Shown here: positions 37,101 to 48,591 of the stretch, piece after piece | How positions within the stretch are numbered: position 1 is the first letter of the stretch | Layout: each line of letters begins with the position of its first letter | Assembly (NCBI GenBank): GCA_050084515.1 | Contig: CM114273.1 | Coordinates: 39,928,001-39,992,000 of the forward strand | Source of the DNA: Blasia pusilla | Lineage: Eukaryota > Marchantiophyta > Marchantiopsida > Blasiales | Reading direction: 5' to 3' | Length of the DNA: 64,000 bases | Translations under genes and position numbers: made by a program | Notes under the pieces: model-generated | Told to the model about the DNA's origin: nothing | Database searches by the model: none | What the model saw: only the letters and a program-made list of their open reading frames with translations

Positions 37101-39890
37101 TAGTACCCAATAAACTATGAGAGATGTCAATGAAAATCGAAACATGCGATGGCCAATTCTGTCGCGTTAGAATTCGTGCTTGTGATAAGCATTGAATTCT
37201 CTATGTATACATAAACTTCACAATAGTAGGTCTTTGTCAAGGCCAACATTCCATTGATTTTCCAGTTGGAGGAAACGTAGGATAATTTCGATCGCCCCGA
37301 ATCCCTAGACTGGACGAAACAAACGCATCCCCGATCCAACGGCGGCACCAAGCGGCACCACGACACACACGATACTACCAACGTGGCTACCCTCACTTTC
37401 GTCTGCACCTGGGGATGACATACCATCACCGAATGTCAGGACAAAACATAGACCCCAATAGTAGGAAGGGCCGTAAAGATGGGCACCAGAGGCCCGGAAA
37501 AAGGGAAAGGGGCAATCCTTCTACGGGTTAAACTCACCCCTTAGGTACGCTGCAGAGTTATGGAGGCCAATTTTCTATAATAAAAAATGACAATAGTTAA
37601 GGAAAAAATATTTTTGACCAAGAATAATGAACTCAATCCGTAAGGAAGGAGTTAAACCTCTCCCCTATAACCTCATATATCTATATGGCTAAGGGGATGA
37701 ATCAATTTCCATCATGAAGTCAATTATAGAGATGGGTCTTCGCCGCCGCCGCCGCCGCTCCCACTGCCACTCCTAGTAGCAATCTACCTGGTGCCACCAC
37801 ATCCGCTCGCACAAACTCCCGCTTAGGATCAGTCAATACAACGTTCGACAACACAACCTTAATCTCCCACTTCATATAAATATCAACTCAAATAAGGGAA
37901 TCCTACATGAAGTAGTACCTCTATCTCTACTCATCGAAGCCACTCTCACGAGCAATATATAACATGATATCTTGCACATCACTATGAATGGAAATCCTCT
38001 CATCCCCAAGTAAACATCATGCCAAATGCACACCAAGAGGATTTAGAGTCCAATGACACTTATAGTGTGTTAAACACTTCCAATTGGGATTGCATTGTCG
38101 TGTGGTGTAGGTAAATGGCTCTTAAATTTTGGAAGAGGAATAGCATTCCATTGTTCTAAGTAATTCCGCTCCTCTATTAAAATTAAAATGATATCCCACT
38201 ACCCCAAAAATTACACCCTTTTATAAAATTTAAATAATATATATTCCTTCTCCATTAAAATTCATTTTCCTTCCGCATCAAATATGGATTATGGGATTCA
38301 ATTGTACTTTTTCTAATAATCACACTATTTTGTCTTATTTTATAATGAGAACCAGCCCTTATAATAACAATTAATTCATTTATTATAATATTTCCCTCTT
38401 CCACGCAAATTCATTTTCTCTATCCATCTAATGTGAATAAAACTACAAAATTCAAGCATGTTGCTATTTTTTCTTACTGTCCCACTGCTTTGTCTTATTG
38501 TCCATACAGGGTTTGCTATGTTGGCTTTCCTTTACGAAAACTCTCTCTATATTTGTCCCACGATGCGGACGGTGGGGGCAGACGGACGGATGTGGCATAT
38601 GGGCTAGGAGGTGAGGCTTGTGGAACAAGCTATGAGAGAGAGGATGGGACGTGTTATATATCAAAATAAAGAGCTCGAGTTCTTCTTTGTTTTGATCTGC
38701 ACCATGGCTCGTATTGCGAAGAATGTTTAATTTTTTTCTAGATTCTTGCTCTTTTTAGGGTTTCCCATGTTGGCATTAGGGTTTCCCATGTTGTAATGTA
38801 GCGAACGTTCCCAAGTACCTTCTTTTCATAACTTCCTCCCTTCCCTCTACATTCATCTTCATATGTCATCCTCATTTATTGCTTATGCTTGATTCATGGT
38901 TGTCTCCACCACTTCATGTATAACCTTTTTCTATCCAAATTTTATATTTATTTACCTCTTCTCTTCCCACATCCTCAGTATCATCATGAAGCCAGTGGTT
39001 ATGTTTGGGGAAGAGGTTTGGGTCTAGAAGTCCTAGATGGTGAAGCTAGATGAGAGTTCATTCTAGGGGGAGCATTATCATGGATGGGAAGAGAGTCAAT
39101 TACCATGATTGCTCGTTAGAATTTGGGGGGGGGGAGTTTTAGGGGTTTTGGTAGGGTTTCTCTCTCGAGATTGATGGAGGGGGTGATGGTATCCTATTGG
39201 TGAGTTATATCCATGCCTTGACCCACATTAGCCCCCTTGTGTGGAGACTCAGGAGTCGTCTAGTTGGGATACAAAATGATCTTGTTGTCCCGAATTCTTC
39301 ACTCGTTCAGGAATTTGGAACCACTTAGCTGCAAAACATCCTGACTTTGGTCAAAATATTGCGGCTCAAAACACCTCCTAATGTGGTAGAAGTAGTGGAA
39401 CCGAGGCCAATAGAGCGACGGCAAAGTGAAATGACGGTCGGTCAGATTCGGATGGGTGGTTCCTCCAATCCACCATAGATGCTCTCCTATGCTTCTTGTA
39501 TCATCATCCCCTCTTGAGGCATGGGAGTGATTGAGGATCTACCTTGGCAGCATCATAGGTCTCTTTGAGACCCATTTTCCGTGTTCAGATAACCTCCTTT
39601 ATGCTTTCCTCCTTCCCTTATCTAGGATCGCACTTGACCCTATGGAAGATCTTTCTTGGTATTTACTACTTCTCCTTCCATGATGGTGTCTCCAGTATAC
39701 ACGGGGAGGGAAGGTCGGCCATAGAGAGGTTGTGTCTTGAATGAGGCATTTTCAAGGAAGTGAATCAGAGTATATGTAGAGCGAGTTAGTGGCATATGCC
39801 AGAGGAAGCACGCCACATAGTTTCTCGCCAGATGATCTTGTAGGAGCTAGGTTGCGACAATGTAAGACACTTGGACAAGCTTGTGAGTCC
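34143..39890. other. Repeat-derived region without a recognised gene
   Basis: No frame of useful length with a recognisable motif was seen on either strand. The sequence has the look of old, mutated repeats: many in-frame stops, and a poly-GCC stretch near 37743. AT-rich at 38100-38450. The end, up to 39890, may belong to an older element into which the LTR at 39891 inserted. Confidence 0.35.
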
Positions 39891-40258
39891 TATCATGACC
39901 ATACGGATTATGTCGTAGAGTATAGTGTGCTAGTAGAGGCCATACCTTATGTAGGGCCGTAGTGTCTAGGTAGAGATGGGGTTTCATACATAGGGTTGGG
40001 GGTTACTCAGTTGAGGGTGACTTTTCCAGTAGGGCCCGCTCTTAGGTTGGAGGATATAGTGTGGAGTGCACTCAAAGAACAGTTAGTTCTTTGAGTTGAG
40101 CCTGTTGCGTTGGGAGTTAGCCTTTGGTAGTGAGTAGAGCTCTTGGCTATGGTGGTTCCCGCAAGCTTCAACCTAGATTCTTCCATCGTGGAGTGGGTTT
40201 GGCTCGATTGTATGTGATTCTTTACGTGTTTTATGATAGTAGGTCTTCCATTAATTTC
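39891..40258 (+). repeat. LTR copy A, 3'-truncated
   Basis: From TATCATGACCATACGG it matches the LTR-like units at 49164 and 51047 almost base for base through TTATGATAGTAGGTCTTCC. It then departs into TCAAAGAACTAGAG instead of the CAATTGTGG segment of the others, so about 100 bases of its 3' end are missing. Confidence 0.85.
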
Positions 40259-41147
40259 ACTCAAAGAACTAGAGTAGATCCATGGTAGCTTCGATTGTGG
40301 ATCAATAGGATCTGGTTAGGACTGATTGTGTACTCAGCCGTGGATGTTCGTTGCTTGTGGCCTATGTTGGAGGTGTGAATCTGGTGCGTGGTTGGTTGGG
40401 AAAGAAGCACCTTGCTCAGAGATTTCCAAAGCGCTTTAGATCCCCAGATTTTGTTAAGGGAGTTGGAAGTTATCAAGGATTGAAGATTCTGGTTCGTGTT
40501 CGACAGGTTTCGAATGTGGAGAGCTTGGAGTGCGGAAGCTCTGTTGAAGTTCATCCAGATCGGGTGAGAGGTTCCTATAGCTACCTGTATTGTGATCTCA
40601 TGTGAAGCTATCTACTTGAGTGTGTGGAGCGTTGCGGATTTATGTGTGCATGAATCTTGGCGGAAGCGTTGTCGAATTTGCGATTCTTGAGGTGTATGGA
40701 CAACAAGTTTGTCTGATTTTTAGCTCGGAGTATAGAGCTCGGTTGTAGCTTATTTTTTGTGGAGAGATAGCTATGGTGGCCAATTTAATTTTGGTTGAAA
40801 CATATTCAATTTTGGTTGAGTATTTGTGGAGTAATTGCTGATCAAAATTTCGTAGACTAGCTCAAGCTTTGGTGGACAACAGATCGGAGGGGTTGGTTGG
40901 TTGGTGATTTTCCCGTTTTTGGAGATGCCTATCCTATTGGGGGCGCCTTGGTTAGGCCTCTCTCCAAAGTGAAGCATGGCGAAGTGTGGCGAACGGGGCA
41001 TGTCTCGGCGTTTTGAGGCTTGGAGGCAACTCGTGGTAGCTTGGGGCGAGTGGGCGTGAGAGGCGGAGTAAGGAGTAAGGAGCAAGGAGCAAGCAAGCTT
41101 GCTTGCTTGGTCATAAGGCAATTTTTGAAGGATTCGTGAGTTGAGTG

Positions 41148-41216
41148 TTGCATAACTGGTCACCCATCTTTGGGCTATTCTGCCTGGAAGACGCTTAACT
41201 GCTGAGTTCTTAACTA
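41148..41216 (-). ncRNA. 5S rRNA-derived fragment (pseudogene or Pol III promoter)
   Basis: Read on the minus strand it contains AACTCAGCAGTTAAGCGT, then 23 bases after AGTTAAGCG, then GATGGGTGACC. These are the A box and C box of the 5S rRNA internal promoter at the same 23-base spacing as in plant 5S genes. The sequence between is diverged, and I could not match the 5' third of 5S rRNA. It lies in the leader between LTR copy A and gag. Cassandra-type elements carry 5S-derived promoters in their LTRs, so such a relic is one possibility. Not a functional 5S gene. Confidence 0.75.
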
Positions 41217-41769
41217 TGCCAGTGTACACACTGGTGTACCTTATTTGGTGTTGTTCGGAGATGTGTTAGACGCTTTATGCATCTCGTGTTTTCAGTTGAT
41301 GGACCTCTAACGCATAGTACGATGTAGCCTCTCCATGCAGGTGATATTTTCAGGTGATGCGAGTCCGACTGGCACGTCATCGACCCGCGGCGGAGTAGCT
41401 ATTGCGTTAGAATTGTGTGGTGGGTTTTGTGGATTCAGGGGGGCGCCACGTTTGGTGGATTGTGTTACCTTGATTTCCATTTGCAATTGGAGGCTTGTCG
41501 TTGGACTTCTTGTGTTTGGACCCCCTCCATCGTTTCTTCTTGCTCGCGAGCCCATTGTTAGGGTTGATGCTGATTTCCATTATAGTTTTACTCCCGTGTG
41601 CTACCGGTAGTGAGGCTGGAGTGATGACCTGTAGACCGTGGGAGGCTTCTTGTGGTGATGACAGGTTAGGTTGCCTACACCCATACCTAGTAGAGCTAGA
41701 ATAGTACAACGACATCGACGTCACTTGGTTACTTAGTGGTGGTTATTTGGTGGTCGTGCGGCATCAGCG

Positions 41770-42867
41770 TTGGTCATCACGGAGCTATCTGGTGGTCTGG
41801 TTGGGGACCGTGGAGCGGACAGTGGTGATTTCATACGGAGTGGATTGAGGTATTGGCTACCTTTTCCACTTCCGACGGTTGATGAAGAGGAGGACGAGGG
41901 TGTTCCAAACACCGAGTCTTCTACATTGTTATCGAGTATTGCAGCTCCATTGATTTGGGACATGGACGGGATATATGGGGCCATGAAAGGCCCACAACAA
42001 TACTCGGTGCAGTGGGCACCATTGAGTTGGAGGACTTCATTCAGGAGTTTGATACATGGCTTGATATGCAGATGTTACGGAACGCCACATTGTTTACACC
42101 CTTCTTGGCTTGGAAGGGGTTGTTTCAACACTTGGAGGGACCATCCATGGACGATTACCATGAGTTTAGGAAGGACCATGTTACTGAGATTGAGGCGTGG
42201 AGATAATATTGGTCTCCGGGCTATGTGTCTATCACCCATGGTGGTATTGGTAGTAGTGCTCCTACTATGCCAACCAGCTCGACGTTGAGTGGTACGAGTA
42301 CGAGCCGGAGTGGGGGTACCAGTGGGAGTACTAGTGGAGGTACTAGTGCCCCACCATTGTTCAGCCCGGTTGTAGAGTTCTTCAAGAGGTTGAAGAAGAA
42401 CTATCAAGGATTGAAGACAAAGAAGTTGAGGAGTATTCAGGAATTTGAGCGAAAGATTGGTGAGAGTCTTTGTGAGGCATACACTCGTATGCGACGCTTG
42501 ATTTCAGTTATGTAGGGGGTGACTGAGGCTCAAGAAGTCTTGTTTGGTATGGAATCTTAGACAGAGAGTTGCGCCGCAGGTATGTAATGCTTCTCTTATG
42601 AGTGATGATTCACCTACATTGACCCATGTGTTTGCTCTATCTGAGAAGATCGAGCTTAACATGGTGGAGGAGAGAGTGGTGACATCCGCATTCAGTAGGG
42701 ATACAACTACTACTTCTCGTGTTCAGCAGTCCACCTCACAGTCTCGTAGTAGTGGTGGTGGTAGTTGTAGTGGAAGTCGTGGGGGGTACACACGACCTCA
42801 GTCACGTCCAAGAGGGACACTCGCGCAGAGATCATTGCCTTCAATTGCTGCCCCGCAGCAAGGATAG
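41770..42867 (+). pseudogene. Gag (capsid region), copy 2
   Basis: Several frames each hold a piece. One (from 41770) has an acidic stretch VDEEEDEGVPNTESS. A second (41955-42206) has GAVGTIELEDFIQEFDTWLD and AWKGLFQHLEGPSMDDYHEF. A third (to 42515) has LKTKKLRSIQEFERKIGESL and CEAYTRMRRLISVM, matching copy 1 gag. A fourth (42544-42867) has DDSPTLTHVFALSEKIELNM and a Ser/Gly/Arg-rich tail. Stops at 42207 and 42513 and several frame changes rule out a product. Confidence 0.75.
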
Positions 42868-43373
42868 TCATGTTGGACATGTGGAGGTGATCATGTTAGG
42901 AGGTTTTGTCCCCAAGAGGATGGGAGAAAGACTTTGGAGGATGGGCCTCAATTGGCCCCAACTCCGTGTGATCATTGCGGGAGACCAGGTCATCTCGAGA
43001 GCATTGCTTTGATCTTCATCAAGAGTTGAGATCAGGCCGCGGCCGTGGTGGAGAAGCTCCGAGAGGCCAAGGAAGTAGAGGTGGTAGGGGTGATAGAGGT
43101 GGACCGGTGGTTGGAGAACCTACGGTGGCTACCCCTACCACTACGACAAAGTCAGCTATGGCTGCCAGAATTGAGCAGTTGGAGCAGAAGTTGGCTACTA
43201 TAGCTGGTATCCAACATAGGGAAGGTTCGAGAGTAGAGGCTTCCACCTCTTATGGAGGGGATGATCTCTCTTATATGGCGAGTGCAGCACAGGTTGAGGC
43301 ATCAGCTGCAGCTAAGCGAGGAGCCACTCGAGCGTCAGAGCCACGTGGTGCTAATGTGGAGTTGGACCCATAG
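42868..43373 (+). pseudogene. CCHC zinc knuckles and basic linker, copy 2
   Basis: SCWTCGGDHVRRFCPQEDG gives a CX2CX3HX4C knuckle, one residue shorter than the usual CX2CX4HX4C. CDHCGRPGHLE starts a second knuckle whose last cysteine (REHCFDLH) is in the next frame. A Gly/Arg-rich stretch (SGRGRGGEAPRGQGSRGGRG) and a short coiled coil (MAARIEQLEQKLATIAGI) follow. These bind packaged RNA in intact elements. Confidence 0.75.
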
Positions 43374-43694
43374 AGGGATGAGGCTGGGAGGCAGGCTAGG
43401 CTTCCCCAATCATTCTTGTTGTTTGAGGTGCTTAGGACTCCATCCATGATTCCTACGTGACCTATTAAGCCTCAAATGGGGGATCGAGGCATCTACATCG
43501 CGTGTAGTAGACACGGATGCAGCATCCAATGTAGTATTGCGGATGGCAACTTCAGTGTTGGGATCCCCATTGTTTTCGTCCACGGAGCTGATGGCTTTAG
43601 GAGTTAACTTAGCTCTTGTATTTTAGCTAGCAGCCACGTTGTGTGAACGTGGGGGTGTTACTGCTACACGTGCTGAGGTGGATGAGGGTGTTGC

Positions 43695-43738
43695 GGTGGA
43701 GCGACCCTCTGTACTTGAGTATAGAGGGTCGCTCCACC
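43695..43738. repeat. Perfect 16-bp inverted repeat with 12-base loop
   Basis: GGTGGAGCGACCCTCT (43695-43710) and its exact reverse complement AGAGGGTCGCTCCACC (43723-43738) flank a 12-base loop. It sits between the CCHC linker and the protease of copy 2. It could fold as a stable RNA hairpin. A fold-back duplication is an alternative, since CCACCCTCAC to its right also mirrors GAGGGTG to its left. Confidence 0.9.
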
Positions 43739-43751
43739 CTCACGTGTAGCA

Positions 43752-44255
43752 TTGAGTACTAGTGCTACTTGGCAAGCAGCAGCGGCGAAGATGAATGCAT
43801 TACCAGCCCGGCCAGCCATTGATCGTGAGAGGCTTACACTTGGTGTATGTATGTTGGACAACCAGAGTGGGATATTCCGATTGGAGAGTCCTACAAGAGA
43901 GGTGTATAGACCAGATAGAGTCTTATTAGACTCTGGTGCCCAACCTTTGATGTTGGGAAAGGCGGCATGTATTGGTTTGGGTATTCGGAGGTCAGAGCTT
44001 GAGCTTTGCCCATTCCAGATTCAAACATCACTTGGAGGAGCCAATGATAGGTCTCAATTCATGACACGGGAGAAGTTCTCTGTAGAGTTGAGACCAGATC
44101 ATGCGACTGATAGCTCCCGGTTGGCAGTACCTGCAGTGGTCACATCAGCCGAGTCGTATGATATACTAGTTGGAGGAGCAGTATTGTACCCAATGAGTTT
44201 TCAGATGGACTACTGGACTGAGATAGCATCTTATAGACGTGGTTGGCAGTCCTAG
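43752..44255 (+). pseudogene. Retropepsin-like protease, copy 2
   Basis: The frame reads ARPAIDRERL, MLDNQSGIFRLESPTREVYR, then RVLLDSGAQPLMLGKAACIG with the aspartyl protease LDSGA motif. Next come AVVTSAESYDILVGGAVLYP and YRRGWQS at the stop. LVGGAVLY after a hydrophobic stretch fits the second conserved retropepsin block. The frame is open over 168 codons without an internal stop. No ATG starts it, so it would be read as part of a polyprotein. It would cut Gag-Pol in an intact element. Confidence 0.8.
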
Positions 44256-44639
44256 GATGGACGTATGAGCCAGGTTCATGTGAGATTTATTTATGGGGCT
44301 CGACCAGGAGGGTCTTTCCCAACGGTGTTAGCATCTGTGGCTGGTTTTTGTGGAGTAGTCACTTGGCCAGGAGACTTTTTGGAGGGTAGCCTTTCTGCTA
44401 TGGATTCTCCTGTGCATGAGGAGGTAGAGGAGGTCCCTAGTTTTGCAGCAGTGGTATCCTCATCGTTGGATGTGCCACTTTAGAGTTCAGGCGGTGCACT
44501 ACGGTAGGAGGCTGATTGCCTAATGCAGGAGGCTTGGTGTGAGGCTATTATACCTCACAAGAAAGAGGAGGCCCCACGGCGGACTCCTACTTCTGGTCCA
44601 ATTGGGTTATCCCCTTTGGATACTACACCTATTGTATGG

Positions 44640-45853
44640 CAGTATCCGTCGGAGGGCATTTGTGTGTTAGATCTCTTTGGTGGGATTAGCACTGGTTTGG
44701 CTGCAGTGTTGCAGGCCGGTATTCCTGTAAAGAGATACGTTTATGTGGAGCGAGATGAGACAGCCCAGAGAATCTCATCCCGACATATTGGTCAGCTGAT
44801 GCGGAGATATCCTGAGTTGTTGTTGCCATCAGCTATTCGTGGGTACCAGCGTGCTTTGCCGTCACACATTGCATTGTTGGGGCGCAGGACCTTGAGAGGG
44901 TTGGTCCTGTGGATTTGGTGATTGCAGGATGGCCATGTCAGGGTCATACACGTGCTGGTTGTGGTAAGGGATTACACGACCCTAAGTCTCGATTATTTTG
45001 GGAGATGTTACGGGTGTTACGACATCTTCAGGTTCATCAGGCACGTGCTCCAACTTACATTATGGAGAATGTTCCATTGTTGGGCGACACTCGGACCCGG
45101 ATGATGGCGAGTGTTCATGAGGTGCGGTCTTGGATTGGACCAACGGTGTTGTTGGATGCAGTGCGCGAGTTGGCTCGCGTGCACATCGTCCACGCTTGTG
45201 GTGGAAAAAACTTGGTGCATAAGGGGGTTCTACGTCGAGCATATGATGCTGTGAAGCGGGATCCTTGCCTTACAGTGGATAGTATCTTGGATACTGGGGG
45301 ACTTTCTCAAGTGGTGAGGGTTATTTATCGGTCACCCATGGCAATGGTGAACTGTGTGGGGCAGCCTAGGATGGCACTACCCACATTTGTGAGTTTTCCC
45401 TCGTCACATGCCTATAAGGAAGGTGGTGCTGGGCTTGTATGGTATTCTCATGTGCGACAGTTGGTGGAGCCTAACGCTGATGAGAGAGAGCATGCGATGG
45501 GATTTGCTACTGGTGTGACAGCGGTTGCTTCCATTTCTGAGGCTTCACGACTTCATGTGTTGGATCAGGCCATGGAACTGAATTGTTTGACCTGGATTTT
45601 GAGTCTTGGTATGGCCGAGCACCGTCGACCTTGGACTATGTCTATGGGTCTTCCACCCCTTGTGATGAGCTCGATGGCTATCGAGACGGTAGAGGCATCG
45701 GTTGGGGGCGAGAAGAGTAGTATTTTGCATCCTTGGAGTAAATGGGATGTAATGGCTGGGCATGTGGAGTTGGTTGCTCATGCTGGTAGAGGAGTTATTT
45801 GCTCAGATGATGGTGTAGCTAAGGGTATACCATCTTGTGAGGGGGCTGCGTAG
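44640..45853 (+). pseudogene. Retrotransposon-borne cytosine-5 DNA methyltransferase (DNMT3-like)
   Basis: Frame 1 (to 44921) holds motif I, CVLDLFGGISTGLAAVLQAG, and motif II-like RYVYVERDETAQR. One frameshift between about 44880 and 44890 moves to frame 2, which is open for 314 codons to 45853. Frame 2 holds motif IV VDLVIAGWPCQGHT (catalytic Cys at 44936-44938), then GKGLHDPKSRLFWEMLRVL, motif VI MENVPLL, a target-recognition stretch, and the motif IX/X region EREHAMGFATGVT and LDQAMELNCLTWIL. Motifs run I-IV-VI-X without permutation, unlike plant DRM enzymes. The GI.TGL....GI.V.RY spacing and GL.....RLF.E following motif IV look DNMT3-like, but PCQ replaces the PCN typical of DNMT3. It lies between protease and RT. 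One frameshift inactivates this copy unless it is a sequencing error or is bypassed. Confidence 0.88.
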
Positions 45854-45859
45854 TAGCCA

Positions 45860-46973
45860 ATGGCGTCATCCTCTCCCTCTAGTGTGCCAGTGGAGGATAC
45901 TTGGGAGCCATTACTTGGGCCCAAGCTTACGGGAGGTGAGAAACGATGCTTGACACAGTTTCTACGTGCTTATATGAGTTGTTTTGCCTTTAGCCTGAAG
46001 GAGTTGGGTGCTTTGGTTGGACTTGATATACGGATTGATTTGGCTACTGATATGCCAATCTTTCGTCATCCCTACCGATATAGTGATATGGAGAAGGACT
46101 TGATTCAGAGTAGGACGTTGGATCTTTTGGAGGCTGGATCAGTGGAGTTGTCGCATGGAGAGTATGCATCAGCCACTGTCATGCTTGTCAAAAAGGATGT
46201 GCATGGCAACTACACGGATAGGCGGATGTGTGGAGATTACCGTCCTATCAATCGGCAGACCACGTTGATAGGTATGCCATGCCTACACCTGAGGAGATCT
46301 TTGATGTGGTGGGATAGGCAAAGATTTTCAGTACTTTGGATCTTCGGGCAGGATACCATCAGTTGCCGATTCGAGAGAGTGACAAGGCCAAGACAACATT
46401 TTGGGGTGTCAACTCTCATGACAAGGATTGTTTGTACAAGTGGAAATTGTTACCCTTTGGGTTGAAGAATGAACCTGCCGAGTTTCAGAAAGTGATGGAG
46501 AGGATTCTAGCACGGTTGATTTTGTTCGGTGTTACATTGATGATATCTTGGTGTTCAGTAACACGGTGGAGGAGCATCAGATACATTTGCAGATTGTGTT
46601 TGAGCGGTTGAAAGCTCATGGTCTACGTTTGCATCCAGGAAAGTGTAAGTTCTTCCATGAGGATGTTGAGTACTTGGGTCATGTGATCTATCCAGGTGGT
46701 TTGGGAGTTCAACAAGCAAAGGTGAAGGCTATTGCACTTATTCCTCGTCTGGTAGATGTGAGTAGAGTTCGGGCATTCATGGGATTGGCGAACTACTATT
46801 GGAGGTATGTGAAGGGATTTAGTGCTATGGCAAAGCCTTTGAACCAATTGCTGAAATCAGATCAAGAGTGGCACTGGAGAGTTGATCAGGAGAGAGCTTT
46901 TGTGGAGCTCAAGGCCCAGTTGGTGATGGCGCCTATCTTGAGGAGACCTATCAGAGGGCGCCCATTTCAGTAA
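45860..46973 (+). pseudogene. Reverse transcriptase, copy 2
   Basis: The linker GPKLTGGEKRCLTQFLRAYM leads into IFRHPYRYSDMEKDLI and CGDYRPINRQT. The frame then shifts near 46255 to give STLDLRAGYHQLPI-like text (MDLRAGYHQLPI), LLPFGLKNEPAEFQ, and, after another shift, CYIDDILVF across about 46528-46555. The connection part follows: LHPGKCKFFHEDVEYLGHVI and FMGLANYYWRYVKGFS. The palm motifs are all recognisable, including the YIDD box. Three frames are needed, so it is not functional as it stands. Confidence 0.9.
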
Positions 46974-46991
46974 CACACTGATTGGAGTAGG

Positions 46992-47460
46992 TTGGGACTT
47001 GGAGCGGTGTTGACACAACATGATGATGAGCACATGGAATCTGTGGTGGCCTATGCAAGTCGTTCGAATACTGCAGCGGAGTCGCGCTGTAGTTCACATG
47101 AGGGAGAGTGCTTGGCAGTAGTGTGGGTTGTGACACACTTTATGTGTTACTTGTTTGGCACACAGTTTACCCTTGTTACTGATCACCAGCCGCTCAAGTG
47201 GTTGATGGAGTTTGACAAGCTTACAAGGAAGCTTGCACGGTGGGCTCTTATCTTACACGACTATGACTTCTAGGTGGTACATAGACATGGGGTTGCCAAC
47301 CTTGATGCTGATGGGTTGAGTAGGAATCCATGTACTAGCCAAGAGGATGCAACTGGGGCTAGATGGCATGGCGAGGTTGATGAGGAGATGGTGCCAGGTT
47401 GGCATGCATCTGTCTTTTTATGTTGGTTAGGAGGACCACATGACATCTTACTCTAGTCAG
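46992..47460 (+). pseudogene. RNase H and RNase H-integrase linker, copy 2
   Basis: The frame has GLGAVLTQHDDEHMESVVAY, ASRSNTAAESRCSSHEGECL and TDHQPLKWLMEFDKLTRKLA, a typical Ty3/gypsy RNase H. A stop at 47271-47273 is followed in frame by VHRHGVANLDADGLSRNPC, the usual linker. Confidence 0.88.
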
Positions 47461-47628
47461 AGGTTAGATGACCAACCTTCAGATCTTAAGGTTGGAGGTG
47501 GTGGTACGGATTAGCGTGATATTCATGATGATGCGTTGGTGTTAGAGTTCCTACGGACCAGTAGGGTGCCAGGCATAGTGAGTGCCAAGGAGTGAGACTG
47601 TGTTCTTCAATGTGCTAAGAGGTGTTGA

Positions 47629-48587
47629 TTGGAGGGAACACATATTCTCCGTGTGTGGGAGGATGGTAGAGTACGAGTAGTGCCGCATTTGGCTCAGAGA
47701 GAGCGCATTGTGCGACATGACCATAAGGAGTTGGGACATTTTGGGGTAAAGCGTACATATAGCTTACTCCTTGGTCAGTATTGGTGGCGTGGCATGCATA
47801 CTCAGGTGCAGCAGTTGGTGTCACGTTGTATGGTTTGTGACCGGGTGAGGGCATCATTCAATGCCCCTACACCACAGTTACACCCGTTGCCTATTATGGG
47901 GTTGGATTACTGTTGGAGTGTGGACTTTATGGATTGTTACGTTGGATGCATCGACATCATTGATATGTGTTGGTGATGGTGGAGCACTTCTCAAAGTGGA
48001 TTAAGTTGGTGGCATTACCTAACAAGGCAAGTGAGGGAATGGCGTATACGTTTCTTGATAGAGTGCTTAGTCATTTTGGTGCACCAGCTGAAGTGCTGAC
48101 TAACCAGGATACAAAGTTTTAGGGTGAGTTTTAGGTCTTGTATGACAAGGTATTGATTGATCATCGGACCATGTCTCGAGATCATCCAGAGGCGGATGGT
48201 TTGGCTGAGCATGTGGTTCAAACGATGAAGAGGGCATTGCGCAAGTATTGCCTATAGAAGGGGCATCTTGGAGACTGGGATATTCATTTGCCATGGTTAG
48301 CCATGGGGTATAGGTTCAGTTGCCAAGCATCCTTGGCTTCCTTCTCACCTTATTTTCTGTTATACGGCAGAGATCCAGACTTGCCAACAGCAGTTCGTTG
48401 GGAGTCTAGTGAGATGGTGAACCTTGATGACCCAAAGATGTGGATGAGAGTCTGTTCTCAGTGGGCAGAGCTCTTTCGGAGAGTTATGCCAACAGCCTTT
48501 GAGAATCTTGCCATTGGCTCAACACACGGACACATTGTAGTATGCAACCATTTGGGGTGGAGGTTATCGACCATCGATTTGTAGGTT
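47629..48587 (+). pseudogene. Integrase, copy 2
   Basis: The zinc-binding part has RHDHKELGHFGVKRTYSLLL and CMVCDRVRASFNAPTPQLHP. The core starts GLDYCWSVDFMD, breaks, and continues near 47975-48290 with KWIKLVALPNKASEG-like text interrupted by stops (a TAG at 48121). The last part, 48288-48584, has PWLAMGYRFSCQASLASFSP and LLYGRDPDLPTAVR. The copy is beyond function. Confidence 0.87.
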
Positions 48588-48591
48588 CCAT

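Noticed and set aside
44640-45853. Host methyltransferase gene interrupted by a transposon
   Set aside because: No introns or host flanks are visible, the domain is sandwiched in polyprotein order, and the second element keeps its end at the same place.
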